NCBI GenBank assembly: GCA_002794705.1
Contig: PGTK01000001.1
Span: 124,001 to 188,000, forward strand
DNA length: 64,000 bases
Reading direction: 5' to 3'
From: Candidatus Thermofonsia Clade 1 bacterium
GTDB lineage: Bacteria; Chloroflexota; Anaerolineae; Aggregatilineales; UBA2796
Each line of letters starts with the position of its first letter. Positions within the stretch are counted from its first letter, which is position 1. The translations under genes and the position numbers were made by a program. Shown piece by piece: positions 37,217 through 45,287 of this stretch. A model generated the notes under the pieces. It was given only the letters and a program-made list of their open reading frames with translations. It had not been told where the DNA came from and searched no databases.

Positions 37217-40072
37217 GTGTCTGAGCGGGCAACATCTGTGAGCGCGTCGTGTACGGCAGTCCTCTTGCCGACCGACTCAGCGATAGGCGTCGGTGTGGCG
37301 GCGGCAAATGCGCCCTCCATTCGGCGGACGGCTGTGAATGCGCTGTGGCGCTGTGGCTTTACGCCCCGCGTAGCGTCTGAGACAGGTGACCTGCAGCCGC
37401 TGTTTAGTGAGGTGAGCGCCTACATAGATGTGCTGAGCCACCCGCCCAGCTCCCGTGCCGAGCAAGCCCTTCGTGGCGCGCTAAGCCGTCATTTGCCCGT
37501 TTTTCTATTCGTCAACACGGCACTCTCAGACAGCTACCAGCATTTTGGTGAGATCATCCCTTTCACAACGCCTGATGAACTCGGCGCGCTGATCGTCGAG
37601 CGCCTTGCCGCTTTGCAGCCCCTACCTGATCCATCAGCGCCGCTCAACTTACATGCGCCCTACACGGATCACGTGCCAGCTTTGCCTGCGCCGTATCTGG
37701 CTCATCCGCACTACCTGATGCGCCGTCTGGTTGGGCGCGAGCGTGAGTTGGAAGCGCTGCGGGCATGGTTGGGGAGTGCAAAGCCCGTGCTGCTGCTCAC
37801 AGGGGAGATGGGCATCGGCAAGAGTGCGCTGATCTGGCATTGGCTGCTGGAAGAACGTTTGAGCGCGCCTGTGCAGCCGCTCATGCTCTGGGACTTCGCT
37901 GAGAGCAATGGCAGTTTCGCCAATTTTGTGCGCCACGCTCTAGCGTATTTCGGCAATATCTCTCTGGAGCGTGTGGATAGCCTGCCACGCCCTGAACGTC
38001 TGCCTATGTTGCTTCAGCGCCTTGCTGAGCAGTCCGCCATGCTTGTGCTGGAGAATGCTCACTATCTACTGAGCGCCTATGACAGCGTCTTGCCGATGCA
38101 CACAGCCGCTCTGAGTGAGTCGGCGCCTGCCACTGCAGAGATCGAAACCTTTCTGAGCGCGCTCCCGACGTTCAGCGCGCTCAAAACGTTGTTGGTCTCG
38201 CGTTTAACGCCGCAGGGCTATCAAGCTGTGGCAGGCGTACAACTGATGACGCTAGATGATCTCTCAGCGGCTGAGGCGCAGCAACTGCTCTCGCAATTGG
38301 TGCTGCAGGGCAACGCCGAAATGCTTGAGCGCTGTGCCGCAACGCTAGGACAGCATCCTCTAGCGCTCTGCCTCGCAGCTGAGCATGGCAACACGCAGCG
38401 CGAAGGTTTCAGCGCGTGGTGGCAAGTCCATTCAGCCCAATTTGAGCGTGCGCAAAGCCCTCAGGAGCGTCTTGAGCGGCTGGTTGAGAGTGCGCTATCC
38501 CAAACATCCAGCGATGCACGCGCTCTACTGCACTATCTTGCCGTTCAGCGTTTCCCTGTGCCACATTCGATGCTCTTGCGCCATGTCGCCTTTTATGTTG
38601 AGCCGCCGCGCCCTGTTGAGAAACCTCTATACGGACAGCCTAACTATGAAGAGGCGCAACGCGCTTGGGAACGCTATCAGCGCGCTTTGGCGAACTACCC
38701 ATCTCAGCGTGCTGCGCTACAAGCGCGCTTACACACTACGCTCTCTGACCTTGAGCGGCGCGGCTTGCTGCTCTGGGATCGTGCCACCGATCGCTACACC
38801 TTGCCTCAGGCAATTCGGCTTAGCCTGCAGGCGATAGGCTCTAAAGAGGAGCGCGAGTCAGCTTTGAGCGCTGCTCGGCGAGTCTATGAGCCACTGGCAG
38901 TTGAGTTGCCTGAGATACTGCTCGATGAAAGCGACCTGCGCGCTCTGATCGAGCTTTACGTCTTGCGGCTCAGCAGTGGACAGTCGGAATCGGCGGCTGT
39001 GTTCTACCGTGAGCGCCTGAGCAAGCTATTATTGACACGCCTCGCCGATCCGCAGGTGGTGTTGCGCCTGCTCAGACCGTTGTTCCCGAACGGCGTTCAC
39101 GAGCCGCCTGCGCTTGAGTCCGTTAAAGAGCGCGCCTATCTAGGGCATGAGATGGCGCTTGCTCTAGCAACCCTGGGGCGACAGTCTGAGGCGCGGCACT
39201 TGCTGGAGCAAGTTCTACCGCTGTTTGTAGCGGCAGACGAGCCTAACTGGCTGTGTACGGCGCTGATCAACTATGGCGGGCTGATCGATACGGAGCGCGC
39301 TCTGCGCGTGCGCGTTTTTGAGTTAGCGCGTCGGCTTGCTACGGCAATTGGCGATGTTGAGAGTCGGGCTGTGGCGCACTTCGTCTTATTGCGCAGCTAC
39401 ATCGAGATTGGGCAGTGGGCAGCTGCAACGGAAGCCTACGAAGCCTTCAGCACGAGCCCGTCGCGCTATCGCACGGTAGCGCGCCAAGCCGCTGCTGAGC
39501 GCTTGGTGGCGCAAATGTTGCTGGAGCAAGGGCAAGACCCAAGCGGACTGCTGAATTCGGCATGGGAACTCGCCGTGCAGAGCAATGCGACGGCTGAAAA
39601 ACGCGCTATCCACGCGCTGTGGGGCGAGACAGCGCTCAGCCTGATGGATCGCCCTGATGCCGCTGAACGTTTCTTCGAAGAGACATTGCGCATGGCAGAT
39701 GATAGTCCCGCCTTGATCGCATACTATCGGGGCGGCTTGGCACGCGCCTACGCCTTGCAAGGGCGGCGCGATGAGGCACTTGCGCTGCTGGAACGGGGCG
39801 TGCCGCCTCTCGCGGCAGCCCACGTCTATGTGACGCTTGGCGAAACGGCACAGGCAGAGCAGGCGGCGCTTGAGGCGTATCGCCAAGCCTGGGGCGAAGG
39901 CACGCCTTTCAGCCGCTGGTGGGAGCTGGAGCAAGCCCGCGCAGTCTTACGGCAATTGCGCTTACCGCCGCCTGAGTTGCCGCCCTATCAGCCTGAAAAT
40001 TTCCCGCCGCTGCCGCATGAGCGCGACCTTCGCACCTACATCCTGAGCCTTGAGCGTGGCACACGCGCATAA
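37217..40072 (+). CDS. STAND-type NTPase with TPR-like repeats
   Basis: A 951-residue protein. The first 140 residues form an alpha/beta domain reminiscent of DUF4062 (a Rossmann-like domain often in front of STAND ATPases), but this is a weak match. The NTPase core begins near 172 (LVGRERELEALRAW) with Walker A LTGEMGIGKSALIW near 195-208 and the arm region LLVSRLTPQGYQ. The C-terminal 400 residues are helical repeats of TPR type (ALALATLGRQSEARHLLEQVL). STAND proteins are signal-gated switches, and many bacterial ones act in regulation or antiviral defence. No effector domain is obvious. GTG start with GGAG upstream. Confidence 0.8.
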   Translation: MSERATSVSASCTAVLLPTDSAIGVGVAAANAPSIRRTAVNALWRCGFTPRVASETGDLQPLFSEVSAYIDVLSHPPSSRAEQALRGALSRHLPVFLFVNTALSDSYQHFGEIIPFTTPDELGALIVERLAALQPLPDPSAPLNLHAPYTDHVPALPAPYLAHPHYLMRRLVGRERELEALRAWLGSAKPVLLLTGEMGIGKSALIWHWLLEERLSAPVQPLMLWDFAESNGSFANFVRHALAYFGNISLERVDSLPRPERLPMLLQRLAEQSAMLVLENAHYLLSAYDSVLPMHTAALSESAPATAEIETFLSALPTFSALKTLLVSRLTPQGYQAVAGVQLMTLDDLSAAEAQQLLSQLVLQGNAEMLERCAATLGQHPLALCLAAEHGNTQREGFSAWWQVHSAQFERAQSPQERLERLVESALSQTSSDARALLHYLAVQRFPVPHSMLLRHVAFYVEPPRPVEKPLYGQPNYEEAQRAWERYQRALANYPSQRAALQARLHTTLSDLERRGLLLWDRATDRYTLPQAIRLSLQAIGSKEERESALSAARRVYEPLAVELPEILLDESDLRALIELYVLRLSSGQSESAAVFYRERLSKLLLTRLADPQVVLRLLRPLFPNGVHEPPALESVKERAYLGHEMALALATLGRQSEARHLLEQVLPLFVAADEPNWLCTALINYGGLIDTERALRVRVFELARRLATAIGDVESRAVAHFVLLRSYIEIGQWAAATEAYEAFSTSPSRYRTVARQAAAERLVAQMLLEQGQDPSGLLNSAWELAVQSNATAEKRAIHALWGETALSLMDRPDAAERFFEETLRMADDSPALIAYYRGGLARAYALQGRRDEALALLERGVPPLAAAHVYVTLGETAQAEQAALEAYRQAWGEGTPFSRWWELEQARAVLRQLRLPPPELPPYQPENFPPLPHERDLRTYILSLERGTRA

Positions 40073-40077
40073 AGCGC

Positions 40078-40101
40078 GCAGACCGCCACATGACGGTCTG
40101 C
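40078..40101. terminator. Hairpin between convergent genes
   Basis: An 8-bp stem (GCAGACCG with CGGTCTGC) lies just past the STAND gene stop and before the end of the minus-strand propeller gene. It has no T-run. It is probably a shared, weak bidirectional terminator. Confidence 0.4.
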
Positions 40102-40109
40102 ACATTGCC

Positions 40110-41306
40110 TCAAGGGACGCACGCGCCAAAGTTTACGCCCAACTGACCGCGCAGCAAGGCAGTCGGCTGCCCTAAGTTGACAAGCGAGGCGCTGAAGAGT
40201 GTGTACTCCGTGCTACCGAGCGGATTCGCCACATAGAAGGCGTGATCGCCGCACACAGCGAACGAAAAAATGCTCAAGCTGGGATCAGGGGAGAGCAAGT
40301 TGCCGCCGCTGTTCTGGCGCGCCTCCAGATCGTAGCGGAAGAGCCGCACATTGATTGGCACGCCAATGCCAATAGACGGGTCTTCGACAAAACGCGCCGT
40401 GGTGTAATAGAGCGCATTGGCCTCAGTGGCGTAGCCCATGCCCAAGATCGCTTCATCAGCGGGCGCCGTGAGCAAGATCGTATTCTGCCCCGTGCGCACA
40501 TCCAGCAAGCCGATACCTGCGAACGGATCGCCAAAGCCTGCGTAGTTGGTCACGACTCGCGTCGGCTCGCTGAACGAATAGACGATCAGCGCCCCATCAT
40601 CCGAGACCAGATAGGTCATTTGCGGGCGCAAGGCTGTGCGCGCCATCAGCGGGCGCAAAGTCGGCAATTCGTAGGGTGTGGCGTTGCCGTAGACAAAGGG
40701 CGTCAAGTCGAGTTCAAATGGCACGGTCTCGGCGCTGTGCGGACCGTAGCCGACGATGTAGACGCGCGTGCGATCCGCGCTCCAGCCGATCACAGCGGGC
40801 GTCCCGATGATATCGCTGCGATCAAAGACGAGCGGACCGACAAAGGTCATGCGCTGATTGCCCGCCAAAGCCACAATGACCAGCTCCCAGCGCAGGCGCT
40901 CAAAGCTGGTGAGCGTGTAGCTCATATAGGCAGAGTCGGCGCTGAAGATCGGACCGACAATGCCGAAAGTCGGCTCTGAGTTGATCTCAAAAGTAGCGCC
41001 GCCCACTTGCCCATAGGTGAGTTTAGCGCTACCGGTTGTATCAGCGCCGAAAACCGTGGCGATCCAGCGCCCGTCAGGCGAAAAGCGCACAAAGCTGTTG
41101 CCCTCCACCTCAAGGCGCACCAGCGGTGTAGGATTAGCAGGCGCAAAAATCGCTGCATAGGAGGTCGGCAGCGAGACAGGCTGTGTGTAATCGTAGACTT
41201 GCACCGAGATATTCGGGCGCTGCTGACCTTGCGCAGCGCTTGGCAGGGCGGCAGCAAGGCAGGCGATCAGCGCGATCAGGATAGCAAGGCGGCGTAGCAA
41301 AGGCAC
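40110..41306 (-). CDS. Secreted beta-propeller-like protein
   Basis: A 398-residue exported protein. The GTG at 41306 is preferred since AAGGAG lies 8 nt upstream. The signal peptide is hydrophobic (LAILIALIACLAAALP). The body contains propeller-like blades such as FVRFSPDGRWIATVFG, FSADSAYMSYTLTSF and VSDDGALIVYSF, which resemble WD40-like/PD40 (TolB-type) repeats. Two Cys near the C-terminus may pair. No enzyme motif is seen. It is a likely cell-surface or exported binding protein of unknown role. Confidence 0.72.
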   Translation of the reverse strand: MPLLRRLAILIALIACLAAALPSAAQGQQRPNISVQVYDYTQPVSLPTSYAAIFAPANPTPLVRLEVEGNSFVRFSPDGRWIATVFGADTTGSAKLTYGQVGGATFEINSEPTFGIVGPIFSADSAYMSYTLTSFERLRWELVIVALAGNQRMTFVGPLVFDRSDIIGTPAVIGWSADRTRVYIVGYGPHSAETVPFELDLTPFVYGNATPYELPTLRPLMARTALRPQMTYLVSDDGALIVYSFSEPTRVVTNYAGFGDPFAGIGLLDVRTGQNTILLTAPADEAILGMGYATEANALYYTTARFVEDPSIGIGVPINVRLFRYDLEARQNSGGNLLSPDPSLSIFSFAVCGDHAFYVANPLGSTEYTLFSASLVNLGQPTALLRGQLGVNFGACVP

Positions 41307-41389
41307 AGGCAAGACTCCTTACAGGCAAATGTGTCTGTTGCCAATGATAGACGGTCTGCAGCGAGTTGTCTAGCTGCCTGTGCCAATGC

Positions 41390-41812
41390 TCACAGAGTCT
41401 CGATCAGTCGCTGCGCCATAGTGATCAGCTCATTGACACTGATCGGCTTGATCAAAAGCAGGTCTGCTTGTTGGGCATCGGGATGATCAATAGCGACTGA
41501 ATTGCCCGTCACTATGATCACCTTGAGCGAACGCAGGTAAGGCGTCTTGCGGATGTAGGAAAGGACTTCTAGCCCGTTCAGCTGAGGCATGTTGATATCG
41601 AGGATCAGCACATCGGGGCAGTTATCCGCTAACTGATCGAGCGCCTCCATGCCGTTTTGCGCCACTGCCACCTCAAACTTGTGATGCGCAAAAATGCGGC
41701 TGAAGATATTGCGCAGATCAGGATTATCCTCAGCAATCAACACTTTGCGCACGCGATTTCCCTCAGTCAGTTTCGATGATTGTCCTTGCGTTGCTTCAGG
41801 TAATGCAGACAT
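41390..41812 (-). CDS. Stand-alone response regulator receiver
   Basis: A 140-residue receiver domain after a 20-residue polar N-terminal extension. The acidic residues are in VLIAEDNPD, the phosphoacceptor Asp in DVLILDINMPQLNG, the switch Thr in IIVTGN and the Lys in LLIKPISV. No output domain. It is not linked to a kinase gene in this window. Together with the receiver at 29.5 kb it gives two orphan regulators. Confidence 0.9.
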   Translation of the reverse strand: MSALPEATQGQSSKLTEGNRVRKVLIAEDNPDLRNIFSRIFAHHKFEVAVAQNGMEALDQLADNCPDVLILDINMPQLNGLEVLSYIRKTPYLRSLKVIIVTGNSVAIDHPDAQQADLLLIKPISVNELITMAQRLIETL

Positions 41813-42034
41813 GATAATCGCCTTCCTTGCCTATAATTTGCCTCAACCAGCAGTCTCTAGAGCAGTTTATGATGACTCTGTGAGACGGTATAGTGCTTTC
41901 AGGCGTGTTTCGCAGGCGAGACTTTCCCTAGCCATTTGGCTAGTCCACATCAGACGCTTGGGATAGGCTTGCCAAAGCGGGCTTGGCTGCGCTACGCTCA
42001 TCTGCGCTCAAACATCTCACAAGGAAAGACAGAC

Positions 42035-43246
42035 ATGCCTACCGCACACTCTCTGACTGAGCTTGCAGCTACAATCAAGCCACGCGTCGCCGCTCAGCGC
42101 GAGGCGATCATCCAATTCCTGCGCGATCTGTGCGCCATCCCCAGCTACGATAGCCAGATCAAGGCTGTTGGTGAGCGCGCCGCCGCCGAAATGCGCGCCC
42201 TTGGCTTTGATGAGGTCTTTTTTGACCGCATGGGCAATATTGTCGGGCGAATTGGGCAGGGTGAGCGCAAACTGCTCTACGATAGCCACATTGATACGGT
42301 CGGGGTCGGCGATCCGAGCGCATGGGAGTGGGATCCGTTCAAAGGCAAGATTGAAGACGGGATTTTCTACGCACGCGGCGCCTGCGATGAAAAGGGTAGC
42401 ACTCCGGGCATGATCTACGGCTTGGCGCTGGCACGCGATCTGGGTCTGCTGGAGGGCTACACGGCGTACTACTTCGGCAATATGGAAGAATGGTGTGATG
42501 GAATCGCGCCGCACGCCCTCGTCGAAGTCGAAGGCATTCGCCCTAATTTTGTGGTGATCGGCGAGCCGACGCGCATGCAGGTCTATCGCGGACACAAAGG
42601 GCGCGTTGAGATGCGGATTATCGCCAAAGGGCGCAGTGCTCACGCCGCCAGCAACCATCTGGGCGATAACGCGATCTACAAACTCTTGCCGATCATTGAG
42701 CGGATCAGTCAGATGGAGCCTGAACTAGGCGACGATCCCTTTCTGGGACACGGCAAGATCACGGTCAGCGATATGAAGGTCAGCACACCTTCGATCAACG
42801 CCGTGCCTGATGAGGCGATCATCTATATTGATCGGCGCATGACCTTCGGCGAGACGCCTGAGCAGGTCTTGGGGCAGGTTCGCGCCATCATCGGCGAGCG
42901 CTCCGATATCACGCTTGAGTTGCTGCATTACGCAGAGCCAAGCTACACGGGCTTTGTCTTCCCCGTGGAGAAAATTTTCCCGTCATGGGCGCTAGATGAG
43001 GCGCATCCGCTTGTGCAGGCGGGTCAAAATACGCTTATTGCGCTGAATGGGAGCGCGCCGCCCACAGGCAAGTGGAATTTCAGCACAAACGGCATCTACT
43101 GGATGGGCAAGGCGGGCATTCCGAGCATCGGCTTCGGACCAGGCGATGAAGTCCATGCGCATACCACGCTCGATCAGGTGCGCCTCGATGATGTAGTAGA
43201 CGCCACAGCCTTCTACGCATTGTTGCCCGCTGCGCTCAAAGCGTAG
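42035..43246 (+). CDS. M20-family metallohydrolase (YgeY-like)
   Basis: A 403-residue zinc hydrolase of the M20/ArgE/DapE family. The start at 42035 is supported by AAGGAAAG; the longer frame is not protein-like. The metal ligands are visible: YDSHIDTV, ARGACDEKGS, GNMEEWCDG, VVIGEPT and the C-terminal GPGDEVHAHT. The dimerisation domain lies between (RGHKGRVEMRI). The motif order matches YgeY, annotated in other genomes as a selenium-metabolism hydrolase, though no selenium genes are nearby. It likely cleaves an amide of an amino acid. A strong terminator follows. Confidence 0.88.
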   Translation: MPTAHSLTELAATIKPRVAAQREAIIQFLRDLCAIPSYDSQIKAVGERAAAEMRALGFDEVFFDRMGNIVGRIGQGERKLLYDSHIDTVGVGDPSAWEWDPFKGKIEDGIFYARGACDEKGSTPGMIYGLALARDLGLLEGYTAYYFGNMEEWCDGIAPHALVEVEGIRPNFVVIGEPTRMQVYRGHKGRVEMRIIAKGRSAHAASNHLGDNAIYKLLPIIERISQMEPELGDDPFLGHGKITVSDMKVSTPSINAVPDEAIIYIDRRMTFGETPEQVLGQVRAIIGERSDITLELLHYAEPSYTGFVFPVEKIFPSWALDEAHPLVQAGQNTLIALNGSAPPTGKWNFSTNGIYWMGKAGIPSIGFGPGDEVHAHTTLDQVRLDDVVDATAFYALLPAALKA

Positions 43247-43263
43247 CACGAGTCTACCCGCAG

Positions 43264-43300
43264 ACATGGATAGCGCTAAGCAAGTGCTATCCATGTTTTT
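43264..43300 (+). terminator. Intrinsic terminator after the M20 hydrolase
   Basis: A perfect 11-bp stem (ACATGGATAGC with GCTATCCATGT) with an 11-nt loop is followed by TTTTT. It sits 18 nt after the stop codon, a textbook Rho-independent terminator. Confidence 0.9.
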
Positions 43301-43370
43301 GAAGTTTTCTTCAAGAGCGTGACCTAGAAACATGCCATTTCGTATGACTTTTGCGAACAAAGGAGGCTCT

Positions 43371-44597
43371 ATGGTTGAGCAATATCTTGAACAATTGAAC
43401 AGTCTCGATGCTGCCCAACGCCGTGAAGCGATCATTCAGCTAGGCAAACTGGGCGATCCGCGTGCGCTACCGCACCTTGCCCAACGTTACAAGGTGGAGC
43501 CAGATGCTGCACTGCGCAACCTGATCCTCAAAGCAGGTAAGCATATCCAGCAAGCGACAGTTGAGCGACAGCAGCGTAGCCAAATTCCAGTCTCAGTACC
43601 TGCCTCAGCGCCGAGCGTTCCAGTTCAACCTGCCCGATCCCCGCTTGAGGACTTGCCCGATCCTGAGCCTGAGCTCTTCGAGACATTGCCCAACGAGCGC
43701 CCATCTCGCTCCGCCATTGCCGTGATCGAGAAGCCCGAACGAGCTCTGAAGCCTGCACTTGAGCCGCAACCCAAGCGCGTGACCGAGCGTGACCGCCAAC
43801 GCGCAAAAGAGTTCCTTGATCGCGCCTATGGCTATCGGGCAAATGGCGAAATGGCACGCGCCACGCTCATGTTGGCACAGGCGCTGCGCACTGATCCTGA
43901 CCTCAAGCATCAACCGGGCGTAGAGGGCTTGGCTTTGGACCTGGTGGGCGGCGATGGCAAAAACTCCATTGGGCTTGTCCTAGAGGCTGCTCAGCAAGTC
44001 AAGATCAAGGCACCCGCCTTCGATCGAGAGCTGATAGATGTGGTAATTGCAGCAGCTGTGCTGTTTGTGATGATCGTCATCTTCAGCGTTGCCACCTTTT
44101 ACGGGCTGACCATTCTCATCCTGCAGATCACCTCAACGATTCTAGGTGAGACCATAGATACAGTCGCTTTGCAGAGCGAGCTTGCCTCGTACACTTTTCA
44201 GGTTGTCTTGCCTGAGTCGGCGCGCAACACCTCTGTGACCCTGCTCAGCACTGTCTTCAACCTGATGATCGTCTACTGGGTCGGCACGTGGATGGGCGGC
44301 ACTGGCTCTGTAGTGCGCTATTTGAAGGTCATGCTCGGTCTGTACGTTATCTTCTACCTGCTGCTTTCTCTAGGCTTGGGGATGCTGGTCTACAGCGTCT
44401 TCAATCCGAGTCTAGCCGAGACTCTCCCAACCGCGGGCTTGCTCACAATCACAGGCGCTGTGCTATCTTTCCTTGTCGGTCAGGTTTATCTGACCAGCCG
44501 AGTTCATGAGTTCAACATTGTCAATGCGATGGTCAGCGTGATTGCAGGCGGTATCATAGCGGGCTTGATCACTACTATATTGGGCATTCCGCTGTAA
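43371..44597 (+). CDS. HEAT-repeat and Yip1-like membrane protein
   Basis: A 408-residue protein. The ATG at 43371 is set by AAAGGAGG 5 nt upstream; the earlier in-frame ATG lacks this. The N-terminus has HEAT-like helices (RREAIIQLGKLGDPRALPHL), then a Pro-rich linker, a TPR-like pair (GYRANGEMARATLMLAQAL) and a C-terminal domain of about five transmembrane segments from residue 215 of the Yip1 type. Codon usage matches the host. Its stop abuts the possible C-terminal tail of the split TIR-like gene on the other strand. Confidence 0.78.
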   Translation: MVEQYLEQLNSLDAAQRREAIIQLGKLGDPRALPHLAQRYKVEPDAALRNLILKAGKHIQQATVERQQRSQIPVSVPASAPSVPVQPARSPLEDLPDPEPELFETLPNERPSRSAIAVIEKPERALKPALEPQPKRVTERDRQRAKEFLDRAYGYRANGEMARATLMLAQALRTDPDLKHQPGVEGLALDLVGGDGKNSIGLVLEAAQQVKIKAPAFDRELIDVVIAAAVLFVMIVIFSVATFYGLTILILQITSTILGETIDTVALQSELASYTFQVVLPESARNTSVTLLSTVFNLMIVYWVGTWMGGTGSVVRYLKVMLGLYVIFYLLLSLGLGMLVYSVFNPSLAETLPTAGLLTITGAVLSFLVGQVYLTSRVHEFNIVNAMVSVIAGGIIAGLITTILGIPL

Positions 44598-44716
44598 TCA
44601 TACCTCGCTCGGCTTGACGGTATCACAGGCTTGCGAAGGTGGCAAGGCGCGGAACAGCTCTGATGTCAATAGCGGCAAGCGCTTTTCGGCGGGCGTTTGT
44701 GCATTTCTCACAAGTT
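44598..44716 (-). pseudogene. Possible C-terminal tail of the split TIR-like gene
   Basis: On the minus strand an open frame of 38 codons reads through 44713-44601 and ends at TGA directly against the HEAT gene stop. It begins at a TAA at 44714-44716, just at the left palindrome of the foreign element. The peptide (ending QACDTVKPSEV) looks protein-like and uses host-like codons. Compact convergent gene ends are normal here. The link to the TIR-like gene 6 kb away is an inference, because a 38-codon open frame can occur by chance. Confidence 0.35.
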
Positions 44717-44728
44717 AGAGAATTCTCT
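44717..44728. repeat. Left boundary palindrome (candidate attachment site)
   Basis: A perfect 12-bp palindrome (AGAGAATTCTCT) at the point where host-like coding ends and phage-like sequence starts. A related palindrome lies at 48675-48689. It may be an attachment core or a recombinase site. Confidence 0.35.
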
Positions 44729-44783
44729 GATTTTAATTCCCTTTTGTGCGCTTTGTGCTACGCTGCACTTGACGGCGTTCAAT

Positions 44784-44789
44784 AGGAGG
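44784..44789 (+). promoter_or_regulatory. Shine-Dalgarno that sets the coat gene start
   Basis: A perfect AGGAGG lies 9 nt upstream of GTG 44799. It shows the true gene begins at 44799 and not at the upstream end of the open frame (44697). Such a strong site suits the most abundant virion protein. Confidence 0.75.
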
Positions 44790-44798
44790 TTTTGTGCC

Positions 44799-44927
44799 GT
44801 GACTCTGGCTGACGTTCTTTCTGCGGTTACTTCGTTCGTTAATGACTGGTCGATCTTCATCGTCGCGGGCTTGGTGGTCGGGCTTGGCTCGACTTTGCTG
44901 CGTCGCTTGATTCGTTCGGGTCGCTAG
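44799..44927 (+). CDS. Candidate major coat protein (pVIII/Pf3-like)
   Basis: A 42-residue protein with the exact architecture of filamentous phage major coat proteins: an amphipathic, acidic N-terminus (TLADVLSAVTSFVNDW), one hydrophobic helix (SIFIVAGLVVGLGSTLL) and a basic C-terminus (RRLIRSGR) to bind packaged DNA. It has no cleavable signal peptide, like the 44-residue Pf3 coat protein. GTG start with a perfect AGGAGG. It is the first gene of the module and is followed after 3 nt by the next small membrane protein. Function is inferred from form and position. Confidence 0.65.
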   Translation: MTLADVLSAVTSFVNDWSIFIVAGLVVGLGSTLLRRLIRSGR

Positions 44928-44930
44928 TTC

Positions 44931-45149
44931 ATGACAGTCTCTCCTGCCTACGTCGCTGCACTTTTCGTCACTTATTTGCTGGCGCGGGTGCTAGATCGGC
45001 GTGGGCGGGGCGGGCTATTCCTTCCTGTTCTGCCGTTAGCATTTGCCTACGGCGCGTCGGCGTTTCCTGCTGCGCTTTTTGGCGTTCTGGTCGTCGGCGC
45101 GCTATTGGCAGTGCTAGAGGCAACATGGTCTAGTTGGCGGGAAAAGTGA
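44931..45149 (+). CDS. Small two-TM phage protein
   Basis: A 72-residue protein with two hydrophobic segments (VAALFVTYLLARVL and LAFAYGASAFPAALFGVLVVGALLA interrupted by small residues) joined by a basic Arg/Gly loop (DRRGRGG). It lies between the coat-like gene (3-nt gap) and another tiny membrane protein (3-nt gap). In filamentous phages this position holds minor tip proteins (pVII/pIX) or a pVI-like protein. No sequence match is claimed. Confidence 0.6.
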   Translation: MTVSPAYVAALFVTYLLARVLDRRGRGGLFLPVLPLAFAYGASAFPAALFGVLVVGALLAVLEATWSSWREK

Positions 45150-45152
45150 GCT

Positions 45153-45287
45153 ATGGATATCTTGCAAATTCTCTCGGCTATATACAGCATTCTAGAGCAA
45201 CTAGGGCTGATCATCTTCGTGCAAGCGGCTTTTCTCATCATGCTGCTCGGCGCGCTTGTTGGCATGGTCAAGCGGCTTCGTGAGTGA
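45153..45287 (+). CDS. Small single-TM phage protein (minor coat candidate)
   Basis: A 44-residue ORF that falls below usual gene-calling cut-offs. It reads MDILQILSAIYSILEQLG, then a hydrophobic helix (LIIFVQAAFLIMLLGALVG) and a basic end (MVKRLRE). The acidic-hydrophobic-basic order again mimics a coat protein. It starts 3 nt after the previous gene and overlaps the start of the pIII-like gene, so it is translationally coupled. It may be a second coat protein or a pVII/pIX analogue. Confidence 0.6.
   Translation: MDILQILSAIYSILEQLGLIIFVQAAFLIMLLGALVGMVKRLRE

Noticed and set aside
42035..43246. Selenium-linked function for the YgeY-like hydrolase
   Set aside because: The name comes from other genomes. 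No selenium genes (selD, xdh-type) are present in this window, so no such role is claimed.
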